Source: Corynebacterium confusum
GTDB taxonomy: Bacteria; Actinomycetota; Actinomycetes; Mycobacteriales; Mycobacteriaceae
Length of the DNA: 64,000 bases
Assembly (NCBI RefSeq): GCF_030408715.1
Contig: NZ_CP047202.1
Coordinates: forward strand, 2,399,907-2,463,906
Direction of reading: 5' to 3'
In this document: positions 1-9,496 of the stretch, in pieces
Position numbering within the stretch: position 1 is the first letter of the stretch
Layout of the letters: the number at the start of each line of letters is the position of its first letter
The notes under the pieces: model-generated
Database searches by the model: none
What the model was told of the DNA's origin: nothing
Seen by the model: only the letters and a program-made list of their open reading frames with translations
Made by a program: the position numbers and the translations under genes

Positions 1-1040
1 ACGGCCTGGCTACGGGCGCCTCCGCCATGGCAACGGGGCTGGCGGTGCTCATCGTCCTGCGCTTCATCATCGGCTTGGGACTGGGCGCCGAGCTGCCCGT
101 GGCCTCCACGCTCGTCTCGGAGTTCTCGCCGCGGCGCATCCGCGGCCGGTTGGTGGTGATCCTCGAGGCCTTCTGGGCGCTGGGCTGGATCGCCGCCGCC
201 GTCATCGGCACCTTCGTCGTCGGCGCCTCCGACTCCGGCTGGCGCTGGGCCCTCCTCATCGGCATGGTCCCCGCCGCCTACGCCGCCTACGTGCGCCTGG
301 GACTTCCGGAATCCGTGCGCTTCCTGGAGGCCCGCGGCCGCCACTCGGAAGCCGAGGAGATCGTCCGCTCCTTCGAAGACTCCGCCGAAAAATCCGGCGC
401 CACCGTAGAAACCGCGCCGCCCGCCGCGGTGGAAACGGCCCCGGAGGATGAGAAAGAGTCCTTGTTCTCGCCGCGCCTGCGCCGGCGCACCGCGGCCTTC
501 TGGACCGTGTGGTTCTGCGTCAACCTGTCCTACTACGGCGCGTTCATCTGGATCCCCTCCCTGCTGGTGGCCGACGGTTTCGGCCTGGTGAAGTCCTTCA
601 GCTTCACGCTAATTATCACCCTGGCGCAGCTGCCCGGTTACGCCGCGGCCGCCTGGCTCATTGAGGTCTGGGGGCGGCGGGCCACCCTCACCGTCTTCCT
701 GGTGGGATCCGCGCTTGCCGCCGGTCTCTACGGCTGGGCCAGCACCGAGGTGCTCATCATCCTCGCCGGCTGCCTGCTGTCGTTTTTCAACCTGGGCGCC
801 TGGGGCGCGCTCTACGCCATCGGCCCGGAGCTCTACCCCACCCGCCTGCGCGGCCGCGGCACGGGGGCGGCCGCCGGCTTCGGCCGGCTGGCCTCCATCG
901 CCGCCCCGCTCATCGTGCCACCCATCGTGGCCGCCGCCGGAGCGCCCTGGCTCTTTGTCCTTTTCGCAGTCTCCTTCGCCATCGCCGCTGCGGCGGCCTG
1001 GGCCCTGCCGGAACAAGCAAACAAGGAACTGGCCAACTAG
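1..1040 (+). CDS. MFS transporter, 5'-truncated by window edge
   Basis: This is the C-terminal part of a major facilitator superfamily permease. The frame is open back to the first base of the window, so the start lies upstream and the ATG at 27 is only an internal methionine. The visible product of about 345 residues has a loop with the motif RRIRGR after a glycine-rich helix (GLGLGAELPVAS), as in the sugar/aromatic-acid porter branch. A charged central loop follows at about residues 110-150, then six further hydrophobic segments with a second RRAT motif in the matching loop of the C-terminal half. It would be a proton-coupled uptake system in the plasma membrane. The substrate cannot be told from sequence. 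The next gene starts 60 bp downstream on the same strand. Confidence 0.85.
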   Translation, partial: GLATGASAMATGLAVLIVLRFIIGLGLGAELPVASTLVSEFSPRRIRGRLVVILEAFWALGWIAAAVIGTFVVGASDSGWRWALLIGMVPAAYAAYVRLGLPESVRFLEARGRHSEAEEIVRSFEDSAEKSGATVETAPPAAVETAPEDEKESLFSPRLRRRTAAFWTVWFCVNLSYYGAFIWIPSLLVADGFGLVKSFSFTLIITLAQLPGYAAAAWLIEVWGRRATLTVFLVGSALAAGLYGWASTEVLIILAGCLLSFFNLGAWGALYAIGPELYPTRLRGRGTGAAAGFGRLASIAAPLIVPPIVAAAGAPWLFVLFAVSFAIAAAAAWALPEQANKELAN

Positions 1041-1099
1041 CCGCCACCACCGTCCACCCGGTCCGGACTTAATCGGGAAAACGTGCTTTACTGGATTCC

Positions 1100-1642
1100 A
1101 TGCGTAACTGGTTGTCGCTCGTGTGCTACCTCGCCGTGATGGTGGCCATCACTACCCTTAAGCCCTTCTACCAGATCGGCTATCTCTGGGACCCGGCGCG
1201 CCAGCGGGTGCGGGAGCTGCACCTGGTCCCCTTCGACGAATTCGCCGGCTCCACGTGGTTTGCCCCGCTTTTCGAGTACGCCGGCAACACGGCGTTCTTC
1301 GTCCCCTTCGGGGTGCTGGCCTTCATCCTGGTACCCAGCGTTAGCCGGGTGACCGCGTGGGGCTTCGCGGTGAGCCTGGCCGTCGAGGTGGTCCAGTACC
1401 TGGGTGCGCTGGGGCGGACCGACATCGATGATTTATTGTTTAACACCCTGGGGGCGCTCATAGGCGCGCTGATTGCGCGCGCCTGCGGCCGTAGGGCCTA
1501 CCCCGCCTGGCGGGGGCTCTCCTTCGCCCTGACCGCGGTTTTCGTCGTGCTGGTGGCCCTGGGCCCGCGCCTGGGCGACGCGGACAAGGTGGTCGACTTG
1601 GCCGGTGCCTATCCGTGCCCCATGTTGACGAACCGGGAGTAG
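1100..1642 (+). CDS. VanZ family membrane protein
   Basis: A 180-residue integral membrane protein with four to five hydrophobic helices and the VanZ signature: an NTAFFVPFG segment around residue 63, then a helix containing EVVQYLGALGRTDIDDLLFNTLGALIG (in family terms E-QY, then R-DIDDL-NT-G). VanZ proteins are small membrane proteins linked to low-level teicoplanin resistance in enterococci, but most family members have no known function. The ATG at 1100 is the first start in frame. The 3' end runs 34 bp into the convergent dnaB gene. A second VanZ-like gene sits at 24035-24595. Confidence 0.8.
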   Translation: MRNWLSLVCYLAVMVAITTLKPFYQIGYLWDPARQRVRELHLVPFDEFAGSTWFAPLFEYAGNTAFFVPFGVLAFILVPSVSRVTAWGFAVSLAVEVVQYLGALGRTDIDDLLFNTLGALIGALIARACGRRAYPAWRGLSFALTAVFVVLVALGPRLGDADKVVDLAGAYPCPMLTNRE

Positions 1643-3066
1643 TGCAGCTGGTGGGCGACGCCGACGTCGCCGATGGGGCCGCCACGGTGCTTGGCCAGGA
1701 TGATGTCGGCCTCGCCGGCGCGCTCGTTATCGCGGTCCTGGGAGTCCGGGCGGTAGAGCAGCATGACCATATCCGCGTCCTGCTCAAGGGAGCCGGACTC
1801 ACGCAGGTCGGCCAGCTGCGGGCGCTTGTCGGTACGGGCCTCCGGGCCACGGTTCAGCTGGGAGATGGCGATGACGGGCACTTCTAGCTCCTTGGCCAAA
1901 AGCTTCAGGGAGCGGGAGAACTCACTGACCTCTTGCTGGCGGGACTCGACTTTCTTGCCCGAGGACATCAGCTGCAGGTAGTCCAGCACGATAAGATCCA
2001 GGCCATGCTGCTGCTTGAGGCGGCGGGCCTTGGTGCGGATCTCCATCATCGTCAGGTTCGGTGAGTCATCGATAAACAGCGGCGCGTCCTGAATGCGGTT
2101 CAGGGTGTCATTGATTTTGGTCCAGTCATCACCACTGACGTTGCCGCCGCGCATGTCCGACAGCTTGACCTCGGACTCGGCAGAGAGCAAGCGCATGACG
2201 ATCTCGGACGCGGACATCTCCAGAGAGAAGATGACGGAGGTGCGGCCGTGGGCCAGGGAGGCCGAGCGCATGAAGTCCATGGCCAGCGTCGACTTACCGA
2301 CACCCGGGCGGGCCGCGATGATGATCATCTGCCCGGCGCGCAGGCCGTGGGTGAGCTTGTCCAGGTCGTAGAAGCCGGTCGGCACGCCGGTTTCCTGGCC
2401 GCCGTTTTGCAGCTCCGTGAGCTCATCGATGGTGGGCGTAATCAGATCGCCCAGGACGTGGTAGTCCTCCGCGGTCTTCTTCTGCGCGACCGCGAATACC
2501 TGCTGCTGGGCGCTGTCCAGCAGCCCCTCCAGCTCCTGGTCTTCGGTGCCCTCGAAGCCGAGCTCCACCACGCGGGTGCCGGCGTCCACCAGGCGGCGCA
2601 GCACGGCCTTCTCCGCCACGATTTCGGCGTAGTAGCGCGCGTTAGCAGCGGTCGGCACGCTGGACAGCAGCGTGTGCAGGTATGGCGCGCCGCCGACGCG
2701 CTCCAGATCGTGCGAGCGGTCCAGCCGGGAGGCCAGGATGACCGGGTCGATCCGCTTGTTCTCCGAGTACAGGTCCAGCATGGCGTGGTAGATGATGCTG
2801 TGCGCCGGGTAGTAGAAGTCCTCTGGGTCCAGCTCCTCGATGACCTCGATGAGCGTGCTGGGGTTGAGCAGCATGGAGCCCAGAACGCCCTGCTCGGCGT
2901 CCTTGTTGGCTGGCGGGTGCCGGTACTCCGCCAGCTGGTTGAAATCCTCCCGGCCGCCACGCTTGGCCGGACGGGAATAGCTGCGGTAGCCGCCCTCGTC
3001 CGGTGGTTCCGGCGGGATGTACCCGTCGTCAAAGCTGTCGAAACTCGCGTTCGCCTCAGCCGCCAT
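1609..3066 (-). CDS. dnaB: Replicative DNA helicase DnaB
   Basis: Hexameric 5'-3' helicase that unwinds the replication fork and interacts with primase and the clamp loader. The 485-residue protein has a disordered basic N-terminus (1-45), the DnaB N-terminal dimerisation domain (about 46-160, EQGVLGSMLLNP) and the RecA-like C-terminal domain. Walker A is ARPGVGKST and Walker B is LIVLDYLQLM; the downstream arginine-finger region is AISQLNRGPEARTDKRP. There is no intein, unlike some mycobacterial DnaB proteins. The ATG at 3066 follows the purine-rich AGGGGAGC. In Mycobacterium dnaB follows rplI; here it lies left of ino1 and points the other way, so the locus is rearranged relative to that order. 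Confidence 0.97.
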   Translation of the reverse strand: MAAEANASFDSFDDGYIPPEPPDEGGYRSYSRPAKRGGREDFNQLAEYRHPPANKDAEQGVLGSMLLNPSTLIEVIEELDPEDFYYPAHSIIYHAMLDLYSENKRIDPVILASRLDRSHDLERVGGAPYLHTLLSSVPTAANARYYAEIVAEKAVLRRLVDAGTRVVELGFEGTEDQELEGLLDSAQQQVFAVAQKKTAEDYHVLGDLITPTIDELTELQNGGQETGVPTGFYDLDKLTHGLRAGQMIIIAARPGVGKSTLAMDFMRSASLAHGRTSVIFSLEMSASEIVMRLLSAESEVKLSDMRGGNVSGDDWTKINDTLNRIQDAPLFIDDSPNLTMMEIRTKARRLKQQHGLDLIVLDYLQLMSSGKKVESRQQEVSEFSRSLKLLAKELEVPVIAISQLNRGPEARTDKRPQLADLRESGSLEQDADMVMLLYRPDSQDRDNERAGEADIILAKHRGGPIGDVGVAHQLHYSRFVNMGHG

Positions 3067-3083
3067 GGTCGTCTTGCTCCCCT

Positions 3084-3143
3084 TCAGAAAATAATGTCCG
3101 CAGTAGTCTCGGTAGTCTCTTTAGTGTCGGTAATCTCAGTCAT
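3084..3143 (-). CDS. Possible 19-residue upstream ORF in the dnaB leader
   Basis: An ATG at 3143 opens a 19-codon frame ending with TGA at 3084-3086, 17 bp before the dnaB ATG and overlapping its Shine-Dalgarno region. The peptide is threonine- and glutamate-rich (MTEITDTKETTETTADIIF) and its DNA is a degenerate repeat of a GAGACTACC-like unit. No strong ribosome-binding site precedes it. It could be a translated leader or simply repetitive non-coding DNA. Confidence 0.25.
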   Translation of the reverse strand: MTEITDTKETTETTADIIF

Positions 3144-3272
3144 CTCTGTCAGCGCGGTCAACTCAGTTTAACCGCCACCGCAGACACTGGCTCAGGCACT
3201 GCCCCTTCCGGGCCTCTTCCTGCTCTTTTGCCTTTGTCCTGGAATCCCTGGCGGGACGCCCTTGGCCGGCGC

Positions 3273-3773
3273 CTACATGGTCGCCACGATGACGTACTGG
3301 AGGCCGGTAAAGATCCAGATCATGCAGTTGGGGATGAGCACCCACATTACCCCCATCCACGGCCGCCAGCGGATATAGCCGCGGTATTTGCGCACCAGGA
3401 TGGCCCCGCCGCCCAGCATGCCGAAGACTGGCACCACGAGCACGGCGAAGCCCCAGAAGATCTGCTGGCCGGGGCTGCACAGCCAGGTGGCCTCCCCGGC
3501 CTCGCACAGGGATCCGCCTATCAGCCGCATGATGATGCCGAGGACGAAGGCCACCGCGAAAGAGGCCACCAGTACCGCCCCGACGTACCACAGGGCCTGG
3601 CGGCTGGACTGCTCGTTCTTCTGGGCGATCACGGCCGGGTCCGGCTCGTCCGCGAGCTCGTCGAAGTTGTGCGGCTCCGGCCGAGGCACGTTGCTGAAAT
3701 CGGCGTCTGTAGACAGATCGTTTTCCGGGTGCTCGAAGCTGCGCGAATTATGTGACCGCCAATGATAGGACAT
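3273..3773 (-). CDS. Conserved small membrane protein
   Basis: A 166-residue protein with an acidic, probably cytoplasmic N-terminal region of about 60 residues (proline- and aspartate-rich, LADEPDPAVIAQKNEQ). Three hydrophobic segments follow: about 63-85, 103-125 and 143-163, with a basic RKYRGYIRWRPW loop before the last. No catalytic motif is visible and I do not recognise a named family. It lies 33 bp downstream of the universal stress protein gene on the same strand and may be cotranscribed with it. ATG at 3773. Confidence 0.7.
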   Translation of the reverse strand: MSYHWRSHNSRSFEHPENDLSTDADFSNVPRPEPHNFDELADEPDPAVIAQKNEQSSRQALWYVGAVLVASFAVAFVLGIIMRLIGGSLCEAGEATWLCSPGQQIFWGFAVLVVPVFGMLGGGAILVRKYRGYIRWRPWMGVMWVLIPNCMIWIFTGLQYVIVATM

Positions 3774-3806
3774 AGTGGGCCCTAGTGTAGCCCAGCCGCT
3801 AGCCGC

Positions 3807-4775
3807 TTAGTGACCAGCCGGATAGACCAAGACCGGCACGCGCATGTGCGGCAGGAGTTCCGTGGCGGTGGAGCCGATAAATACCCGGGCGATCGGGCCC
3901 ATCGGGTTAGACCCCATCACCATGAAATCGCCCTTCTTCCACTTCAGAGCATCGACCGCACCGCGCCAGCCACTGCCGATGCCGATGTCGGTGCGCACGT
4001 CCAGCTCCGGGTAGCGCTCGATGACCCAGTCGCGGGCGACGTCCAGCAGCGCCAGCGATTGCTCGCGCCACTGGTTGGTCAGCTCGTCGGCGACATCGCG
4101 GTGATTGTCGAAGGGGGCGTGGATGATGCCGGACGGGGAAAAGGCGAGGATGCGCAGCGGCACTCCCCATTTGTCGGCCATCTCCGCCGCGCGCCCCAGC
4201 GCCGGATCGTCCTTCTGCCCGCCCTCTTCGGTGAAGGCGAAGTTCACGCGTGTCACCCCGTGCTTGGAGAGCTTGACCTCCTTCGGCGCCAGCCCGACCG
4301 GCACGGGCGAATAGTGCAGCAGGGTATCCGCGGTGGAGCCGGCCATGAAGCGGCCCTTCGGCGCTGCCTGGTTGGGGCCGAGCAGAATCATGTCCGCCGC
4401 GAAATCGTTCGCCGCCTCCGTGATGAGCTGCGGCTTGGACGAGCCGTTGGACAGCCACGAGACCTCATCGTCCCAGCAGGATTCATCCAGCCCTGCGGCC
4501 GCCAAGGCCTTTTCCACCTCGGCGCGGCAGGCCTCGGCTTCCTTGCGGAAGTATTTCTTGTATTTCTTGCCCAGCTTGAACAAAGGCGTGGCCGCCCAGG
4601 GCTGCAAAAGAGTAGACAAAACCCGCACCTTGACCGGCATGGTCCGCGACAACCAGGCGGCAAAATCGATCGCCTCGGTGCCGGAGTAGCTCGGCGTCCA
4701 CGAGACCAAAATGCGCATGGTCTGCGGCAATTCTGCTACTTCGGCGAGATCGTCAGGGAGGTTGTCTGTGGGCAT
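3807..4775 (-). CDS. uspA: Universal stress protein, tandem USP domains
   Basis: A 322-residue cytoplasmic protein with two UspA folds, about residues 18-165 and 170-320. The first domain carries the ATP-binding pattern GPNQAAPKGRFMAGSTADT followed by SPVPV (G-2X-G-9X-G-S/T type). The second has MGSNPMGPIARVFIGSTATE followed by MRVPVLVYP. Tandem USP proteins bind ATP and act in stress or dormancy responses in actinobacteria. The gene lies 62 bp downstream of the MarR-type regulator on the same strand. In C. glutamicum, as I recall, the corresponding uspA and malR genes are also neighbours, which supports joint regulation. Confidence 0.88.
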   Translation of the reverse strand: MPTDNLPDDLAEVAELPQTMRILVSWTPSYSGTEAIDFAAWLSRTMPVKVRVLSTLLQPWAATPLFKLGKKYKKYFRKEAEACRAEVEKALAAAGLDESCWDDEVSWLSNGSSKPQLITEAANDFAADMILLGPNQAAPKGRFMAGSTADTLLHYSPVPVGLAPKEVKLSKHGVTRVNFAFTEEGGQKDDPALGRAAEMADKWGVPLRILAFSPSGIIHAPFDNHRDVADELTNQWREQSLALLDVARDWVIERYPELDVRTDIGIGSGWRGAVDALKWKKGDFMVMGSNPMGPIARVFIGSTATELLPHMRVPVLVYPAGH

Positions 4776-4837
4776 GAACCTAATTCATTACGGGGGATTG
4801 CTGTCTGACCATTTTATAAATGTCGCTCCCCTATTAC

Positions 4838-5326
4838 CTAATCCCGGTTGGGCCGGTAGATCTCCGCCAGCTGGTTAATCAGGCCGCCGACCTCCTCGGC
4901 AGTCTGGAGGCCGTCCTTGTCCAGCCAGCGCAGAATCTCCGCCAGAGCGTGCGCGCGCTGGCTCGAGACCTCCTCGAGCTCCCGGTCTCCTTCCGGGGTG
5001 AGCGCGACCAGGACGCCGCGGCGGTCGCTTTCGTCGCGCATGCGCTTGACTAGCCCGCGCCGCTCCAGCTGGTACAGCGCGTTCGAGGCGGTGGGCATGC
5101 GGATGAGCTCCGCCTGTGCAATCTGGCTGACGCGGGACGGCCCCCGCTCCTTGAGCTGGTTCATGATGGAGACCTGCGAGGTGGTCAGGCTCGATCCTTC
5201 GGTCGTGCGCTGGAAAATCACCATCAGCTTGTTCAGGGCCGGTTGAATCTTCGCAGCGACAGCGAAAGCCTCCTCCGCGCTGGACGGGAACTCTTGGGGC
5301 TTTTCAGCGGGGCTAGATTCATTCAT
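4838..5326 (-). CDS. malR: MarR-family regulator, MalR-like
   Basis: A 162-residue winged-helix repressor. The DNA-binding core is about residues 45-125: recognition region QIAQAELIRMPTASNALYQ, then the wing LVKRMRDESDRRGVLVALT, the usual MarR DxRxxxxxLT pattern. The ATG at 5326 is chosen because it gives a normal MarR length; the frame stays open further upstream into ino1 but encodes arginine/proline-rich shadow sequence there. Neighbours are ino1 upstream and uspA downstream. In C. glutamicum MalR is described as a stress-responsive regulator of cell-envelope genes; assignment as its orthologue rests on this neighbourhood. An imperfect GTTT/AAAC palindrome at 5344-5359, just before the start, is a possible autoregulatory operator. 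Confidence 0.85.
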   Translation of the reverse strand: MNESSPAEKPQEFPSSAEEAFAVAAKIQPALNKLMVIFQRTTEGSSLTTSQVSIMNQLKERGPSRVSQIAQAELIRMPTASNALYQLERRGLVKRMRDESDRRGVLVALTPEGDRELEEVSSQRAHALAEILRWLDKDGLQTAEEVGGLINQLAEIYRPNRD

Positions 5327-5400
5327 GAAACCTAAGTTTAGCGGTTTTGTACAGCAAACGTTAACACCTTCCCGCTCCCGCCGGAGGCCCGCTTGCCCGG

Positions 5401-6495
5401 CTAGGACTGCCCGCCGCGGATGAACTCCTCCAGCTGAGCACGCGCGATATCGTCCGGCAGCTGCTGCGGCGGGGACTTCATCAGGTAGGAGCTGGCCGGC
5501 AGGATCGGCCCGCCCAGGCCGCGGTCGAGGGCGATCTTGGCCGCGCGCACCGCGTCGATGATGATGCCGGCGGAATTCGGCGAATCCCAGACCTCCAGCT
5601 TGTATTCCAGGTTGAGCGGGACCTCGCCGAAGGCGGAGCCTTCCAGGCGGACGTAGGCCCACTTGCGATCGTCCAGCCACTCCACGTAGTCCGACGGGCC
5701 GATGTGGACGTTCCGGTTCTCCTTCTTGCCGGCCAGCGGGCCGGACTGCAGGTTGGAGGTCACCGCCTGCGTCTTGGAGATCTTCTTGGATTCCAGGCGG
5801 TTGCGGTCCAGCATGTTCTTGAAGTCCATGTTGCCGCCGACGTTGAGCTGCATGGTGCGATCCAGGCGCACGCCACGGTCCTCAAAGAGCTTGGCCATGA
5901 CGCGGTGGGTGATGGTGGCGCCCACCTGCGACTTGATGTCGTCGCCGACGATGGGCACACCCGCGTCGGTGAATTTCTTGGCCCACTCCGGGTCGGAGGC
6001 GATGAACACGGGCAGGGCGTTGACGAAGGCACAGCCGGCATCGATAGCCGCCTGGGCGTAGAACTTGTCGGCCTCCTCCGACCCCACAGGCAGGTAGCTG
6101 ACCAGCACCTCCGCCCCGGCCTCGCGCAGGGCCTGAGCGACGTCGACGGCCGGCTCGGCAGATTCCTCGATACTGTCCAGGTAGTGCGTGCCCAGCCCGT
6201 CCAGGGTGGGGCCGCGTTGGACGCTAACCCCCAGGTCCGGGACCTCGGCGATGGTGATGGTGCAGTTGCGGGAGGCGCGGGTGGCGGCGGCCAGATCCGC
6301 GCCCACCTTGGTGGCATCCACGTCGAAGGCAGCGACGAATTCGATGTCGCCGACGTGGTAGTCGCCTAGCCGCGCGTGCATGAGGCCGGGAATTTTCTCG
6401 TCCTCGGCGGCGTTACGGTAGTACTCCACGCCTTGAATGAGGGAGGTGGCGCAGTTGCCGACGCCCACGATGGCGACTTTGACTTTTCCATTCAC
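5401..6495 (-). CDS. ino1: Inositol-3-phosphate synthase
   Basis: Converts glucose-6-phosphate to 1L-myo-inositol-1-phosphate using NAD. This is the entry to phosphatidylinositol, PIMs/lipoarabinomannan and mycothiol in mycolic-acid actinobacteria. The 364-residue length matches the short actinobacterial form (Rv0046c type). Visible features are the N-terminal Rossmann motif [35 protein letters not shown] in the catalytic domain, and [20 protein letters not shown], the SNL/KN-type active-site stretch. The start is GTG at 6495, preceded by AAGGAG. It diverges from the DUF5318 gene across a 234-bp intergenic region holding both promoters. Confidence 0.97.
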   Translation of the reverse strand: MNGKVKVAIVGVGNCATSLIQGVEYYRNAAEDEKIPGLMHARLGDYHVGDIEFVAAFDVDATKVGADLAAATRASRNCTITIAEVPDLGVSVQRGPTLDGLGTHYLDSIEESAEPAVDVAQALREAGAEVLVSYLPVGSEEADKFYAQAAIDAGCAFVNALPVFIASDPEWAKKFTDAGVPIVGDDIKSQVGATITHRVMAKLFEDRGVRLDRTMQLNVGGNMDFKNMLDRNRLESKKISKTQAVTSNLQSGPLAGKKENRNVHIGPSDYVEWLDDRKWAYVRLEGSAFGEVPLNLEYKLEVWDSPNSAGIIIDAVRAAKIALDRGLGGPILPASSYLMKSPPQQLPDDIARAQLEEFIRGGQS

Positions 6496-6729
6496 GATCG
6501 GGTCTAGCTCCTTGGTTCGGCTGAAAAATGTGACTGAAGTTCAAAGGCGGCAGGGTGCCGCCGGTTCACCTCGCCGAGCCTAGGCCGCGGCCCAGCGCGG
6601 TTGTGGGCAGGACAGCAAGTGGATCGATCAAGATGGCGCAAAACCCACTAGATTGGGGCGCCACCGGCCGCCGGGACGATAGATTTCCGTTTCCTGGCGC
6701 CGGGGCTTTGAGACAGGAAGGGACAGTTG

Positions 6730-7104
6730 ATGGCCGGACTCGTGTTCACCCAGGCGGTCTCCCACCAGTGGGAGCGCGCCCAGTGCATCCGCGATCTGCG
6801 GGCAGGAAGGATCCTGCGCGAGGAGGTCTGCGACGCCGATTTCCTACTGCGGGCCGCCGCCCAGCACCACGGGGTCGACCTGCCCAAGGCCTGCCCGGTC
6901 TGCGGGGCGGAGAGCATGCGGCTGACCCGTTGGGTCTACGGGGATAGTTTGGGGCGCCGGGCCGGCAGCGCGCGGCGGCTGAGCGAGATTGCCGAGTTCG
7001 CGGCGGAAGGCTTGGAATTCACCGTGCATACCGTGGAGGTATGCACGGCGTGTCGGTGGAATTACCTGCTGGAAACGGCAGAAGCCCGGCACCGCACAGC
7101 TTGA
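6730..7104 (+). CDS. DUF5318 family protein
   Basis: A 124-residue soluble actinobacterial protein of the Rv0049 type. It has two cysteine pairs, CPVCG near residue 56 and CTAC near residue 110, that look like a split zinc-binding site, and a basic segment GRRAGSARRLSE between them. The ATG at 6730 is preferred over the adjacent TTG at 6727 because AGGAAGGGA ends about 7 bp upstream. Its fixed position beside ponA in mycobacteria and corynebacteria suggests a link to cell-wall synthesis or its control, but no function is established. Confidence 0.85.
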   Translation: MAGLVFTQAVSHQWERAQCIRDLRAGRILREEVCDADFLLRAAAQHHGVDLPKACPVCGAESMRLTRWVYGDSLGRRAGSARRLSEIAEFAAEGLEFTVHTVEVCTACRWNYLLETAEARHRTA

Positions 7105-7209
7105 CCGAAACTGTGAGTTGTGCGTGTTAGTTTTCTGCGGGCCCCACTAGCCGGTAAGCTGCGAATATTGAAGTCTAGGTTTACAAGTTAAGTAAGGGCT
7201 AAGGTCGCA

Positions 7210-9468
7210 GTGACTGACAATAGTGGATCCCGCACCCGCGATGACCAGGGCGCGGCTAAACCAGCCTCCGCTGGCCAGGCGAAAAACAAGCGCCGTTGGC
7301 CGTGGATCGTCCTCGCGGTCGTCGGCGTAATCGTCTTCCTTCCCCTGGCGATTTTCGCGTACGCCTACGCGCAGTACGACGTCCCGGAGCCGGAGGAGCT
7401 GACTAACAACCAGATCTCCTATATCTACGCCAACGACTCGTCGACGCAGCTGGCGCGCATCGTGCCCCCGGAGGGCAACCGCAGCCAGGTCAAGCTCGAC
7501 GAGATCCCGGATCACACCGAAAACGCTGCCCTAGCAGCCGAGGATCGCGAGTTCTGGACCAACTCCGGTTTCTCCCTGAGCGGTTTCGCCCGCGCCGTGC
7601 TCGGTGAAATCACCGGCAACTCCTCCGCGGGCGGCGGTTCCACCATCACGCAGCAGTACGTGAAGAACACCCTGGTCGGCGACGAGCGTTCCTACGTGCG
7701 CAAGGCGCGCGAGCTCGTCTATTCGATCAAGATGACCAACGAGTGGTCCAAGGAAGACATCCTTAACGCCTACCTCAACACCGTCTACTTCGGCCGCAAC
7801 GCCTACGGCATCCAGGCCGCCTCCAACGCCTACTTCGACAAGAACGTCGAGGACCTGACGATCGAGGAGTCTGCCCTGCTGGCCGGCGTCATCCAGGCGC
7901 CCAGCGCCCTGGACCCGGCGGTGGATGAGAACGCGGCACAGGCCCGCTGGAACTACGTCATGGACGGCCTGGTCGACATGGGCGAGCTCGACGCCGCGGA
8001 GCGCGCCGGTATGCAGATGCCGCAGACCCGCGAGCAGGGCGAGTACTCCGCCTACACGGAGGCCCCCGGCGCCAACGGCCACATCAAGAACCAGGTCATC
8101 CGGGAGCTGGGCGAGGTCGGCATCACCGAGGAAGACGTCAACACCCGGGGCCTGCGGATCACCACGACCATCGACATGAACGTTCAAAACGCCGGCATCG
8201 ACGCCGTGGACACCAACCTGGCCCCGCTACAGGACGACGCCCGCGCGGCGGCGGTGACCATCGAGCCGTCTACCGGCGCTATCCGCGGCTACTTCGGCGG
8301 CCACGAGGAGCACGGCTGGGACTACGCCAACGCGCCGCTGCAGACCGGCTCGACGTTCAAGATCATGGCCCTGGCGGCCGGCCTCCAGCAGGGTATCTCG
8401 CTGGATACCAACTACTCCTCGGCCCCGTACCAGCTGCCCGGCTCGCAGGTGGTCAACAACGTCAACGGCAGCGGCTGTGGGGTCTGCTCCCTACGCGAGG
8501 CGACCAAGAAGTCCTACAACACCTCCTTCATTCGCCTGCAGGAGGACCTGAAGAACACCACGCAGGAAACCGCGGACATGGCCCACGCCCTGGGTGTGGC
8601 CCGCTCCCTGCCCGGGATTGAGAAGACCCTGACCGAGAACGGCAAGCAGCCCTACGAAGGCATCGTTCTGGGCCAGTACCAGTCCCGCCCGATGGACATG
8701 GCCGTCGCCATGGCCACCCTGGCCAACCAGGGCGTGTGGCACAACCCGCACTTCGTCGAGAAGGTCGAGACCATCAGCGGCGAGGTTCTCTACGAGCACC
8801 CGACGGACAAGGGCGAGCGCCGCGTCGGCCAGCAGGTAGCCAACAACGTCATCGACGCCATGCGCCCGGTGGCCGCTTGGTCGAACGGCGCCCTGGCGGG
8901 CGGGCGTGAGTCCGCCTCCAAGACCGGTACCGCCCAGCTGGGCGACACCGGCTACAACAAGGACACCTGGATGGTGGGTGCTACCCCGCAGCTGGCCACC
9001 GCCGTGTGGGTCGGTACCGCGGAGAACACCGACGCCATCTTCAACGCCTACGGCGGCAACATGTACGGCGCCGGCGCCCCGACCCAGATCTGGAAGTCCA
9101 TCCTGGACACCTCGCTGGCCGAGGCCGACTACGAGACCTTCCCGCAGGCCGCGCCCGTGCGCTATGGGACCGGCGGCGCCGGCGGCGGCGCGACCTACTA
9201 CGCCCCGATGGAGGACACCTACGCCCCGACCGACTCGGAGGGCGTCGAAGAAGCCCCGGCCGAGGGCGAGGAAGAACAGCCCTCGCAGCCGGCCCCGGCC
9301 GAGCCGAGCCGCAACCAGAATGAGAACCCCGGCAGGGGCGGAGGCAACGCCCCGTCCGGTGGAAACGGCGGCGGCAATGGCGGCGGTAACGGCGGCGGCG
9401 ATGGCAACCCCTCGCTGGAAGACTTCCTCGAAGATCCCCAGGGCGGCTTAGCCGACATCCTGGGCTAA
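7210..9468 (+). CDS. ponA: Bifunctional penicillin-binding protein PBP1 (PonA)
   Basis: Class A PBP that polymerises lipid II and cross-links the peptides at the plasma membrane. The 752-residue protein has a short cytoplasmic tail, one membrane anchor (about 31-53) and a GT51 glycosyltransferase domain (about 75-260) with catalytic EDREFW and GGSTITQQYVKN. The transpeptidase domain (about 350-640) shows TGSTFK (SxxK serine), SYNTS (SxN) and SKTGTAQ (KTG). The C-terminal 110 residues are acidic, then Gly/Asn-rich, a disordered tail also seen in mycobacterial PonA1. The start is GTG at 7210. The GT87 gene starts 28 bp downstream, suggesting one operon. Confidence 0.96.
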   Translation: MTDNSGSRTRDDQGAAKPASAGQAKNKRRWPWIVLAVVGVIVFLPLAIFAYAYAQYDVPEPEELTNNQISYIYANDSSTQLARIVPPEGNRSQVKLDEIPDHTENAALAAEDREFWTNSGFSLSGFARAVLGEITGNSSAGGGSTITQQYVKNTLVGDERSYVRKARELVYSIKMTNEWSKEDILNAYLNTVYFGRNAYGIQAASNAYFDKNVEDLTIEESALLAGVIQAPSALDPAVDENAAQARWNYVMDGLVDMGELDAAERAGMQMPQTREQGEYSAYTEAPGANGHIKNQVIRELGEVGITEEDVNTRGLRITTTIDMNVQNAGIDAVDTNLAPLQDDARAAAVTIEPSTGAIRGYFGGHEEHGWDYANAPLQTGSTFKIMALAAGLQQGISLDTNYSSAPYQLPGSQVVNNVNGSGCGVCSLREATKKSYNTSFIRLQEDLKNTTQETADMAHALGVARSLPGIEKTLTENGKQPYEGIVLGQYQSRPMDMAVAMATLANQGVWHNPHFVEKVETISGEVLYEHPTDKGERRVGQQVANNVIDAMRPVAAWSNGALAGGRESASKTGTAQLGDTGYNKDTWMVGATPQLATAVWVGTAENTDAIFNAYGGNMYGAGAPTQIWKSILDTSLAEADYETFPQAAPVRYGTGGAGGGATYYAPMEDTYAPTDSEGVEEAPAEGEEEQPSQPAPAEPSRNQNENPGRGGGNAPSGGNGGGNGGGNGGGDGNPSLEDFLEDPQGGLADILG

Positions 9469-9496
9469 GCGCCGAGGCGGAGGAGTACTAAGACAC

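Noticed and set aside
5327..5680. N-terminal extension of the MarR regulator into ino1
   Set aside because: The extra 118 codons are Arg/Pro/Gly shadow sequence over ino1; MarR proteins start about where the ATG at 5326 lies.
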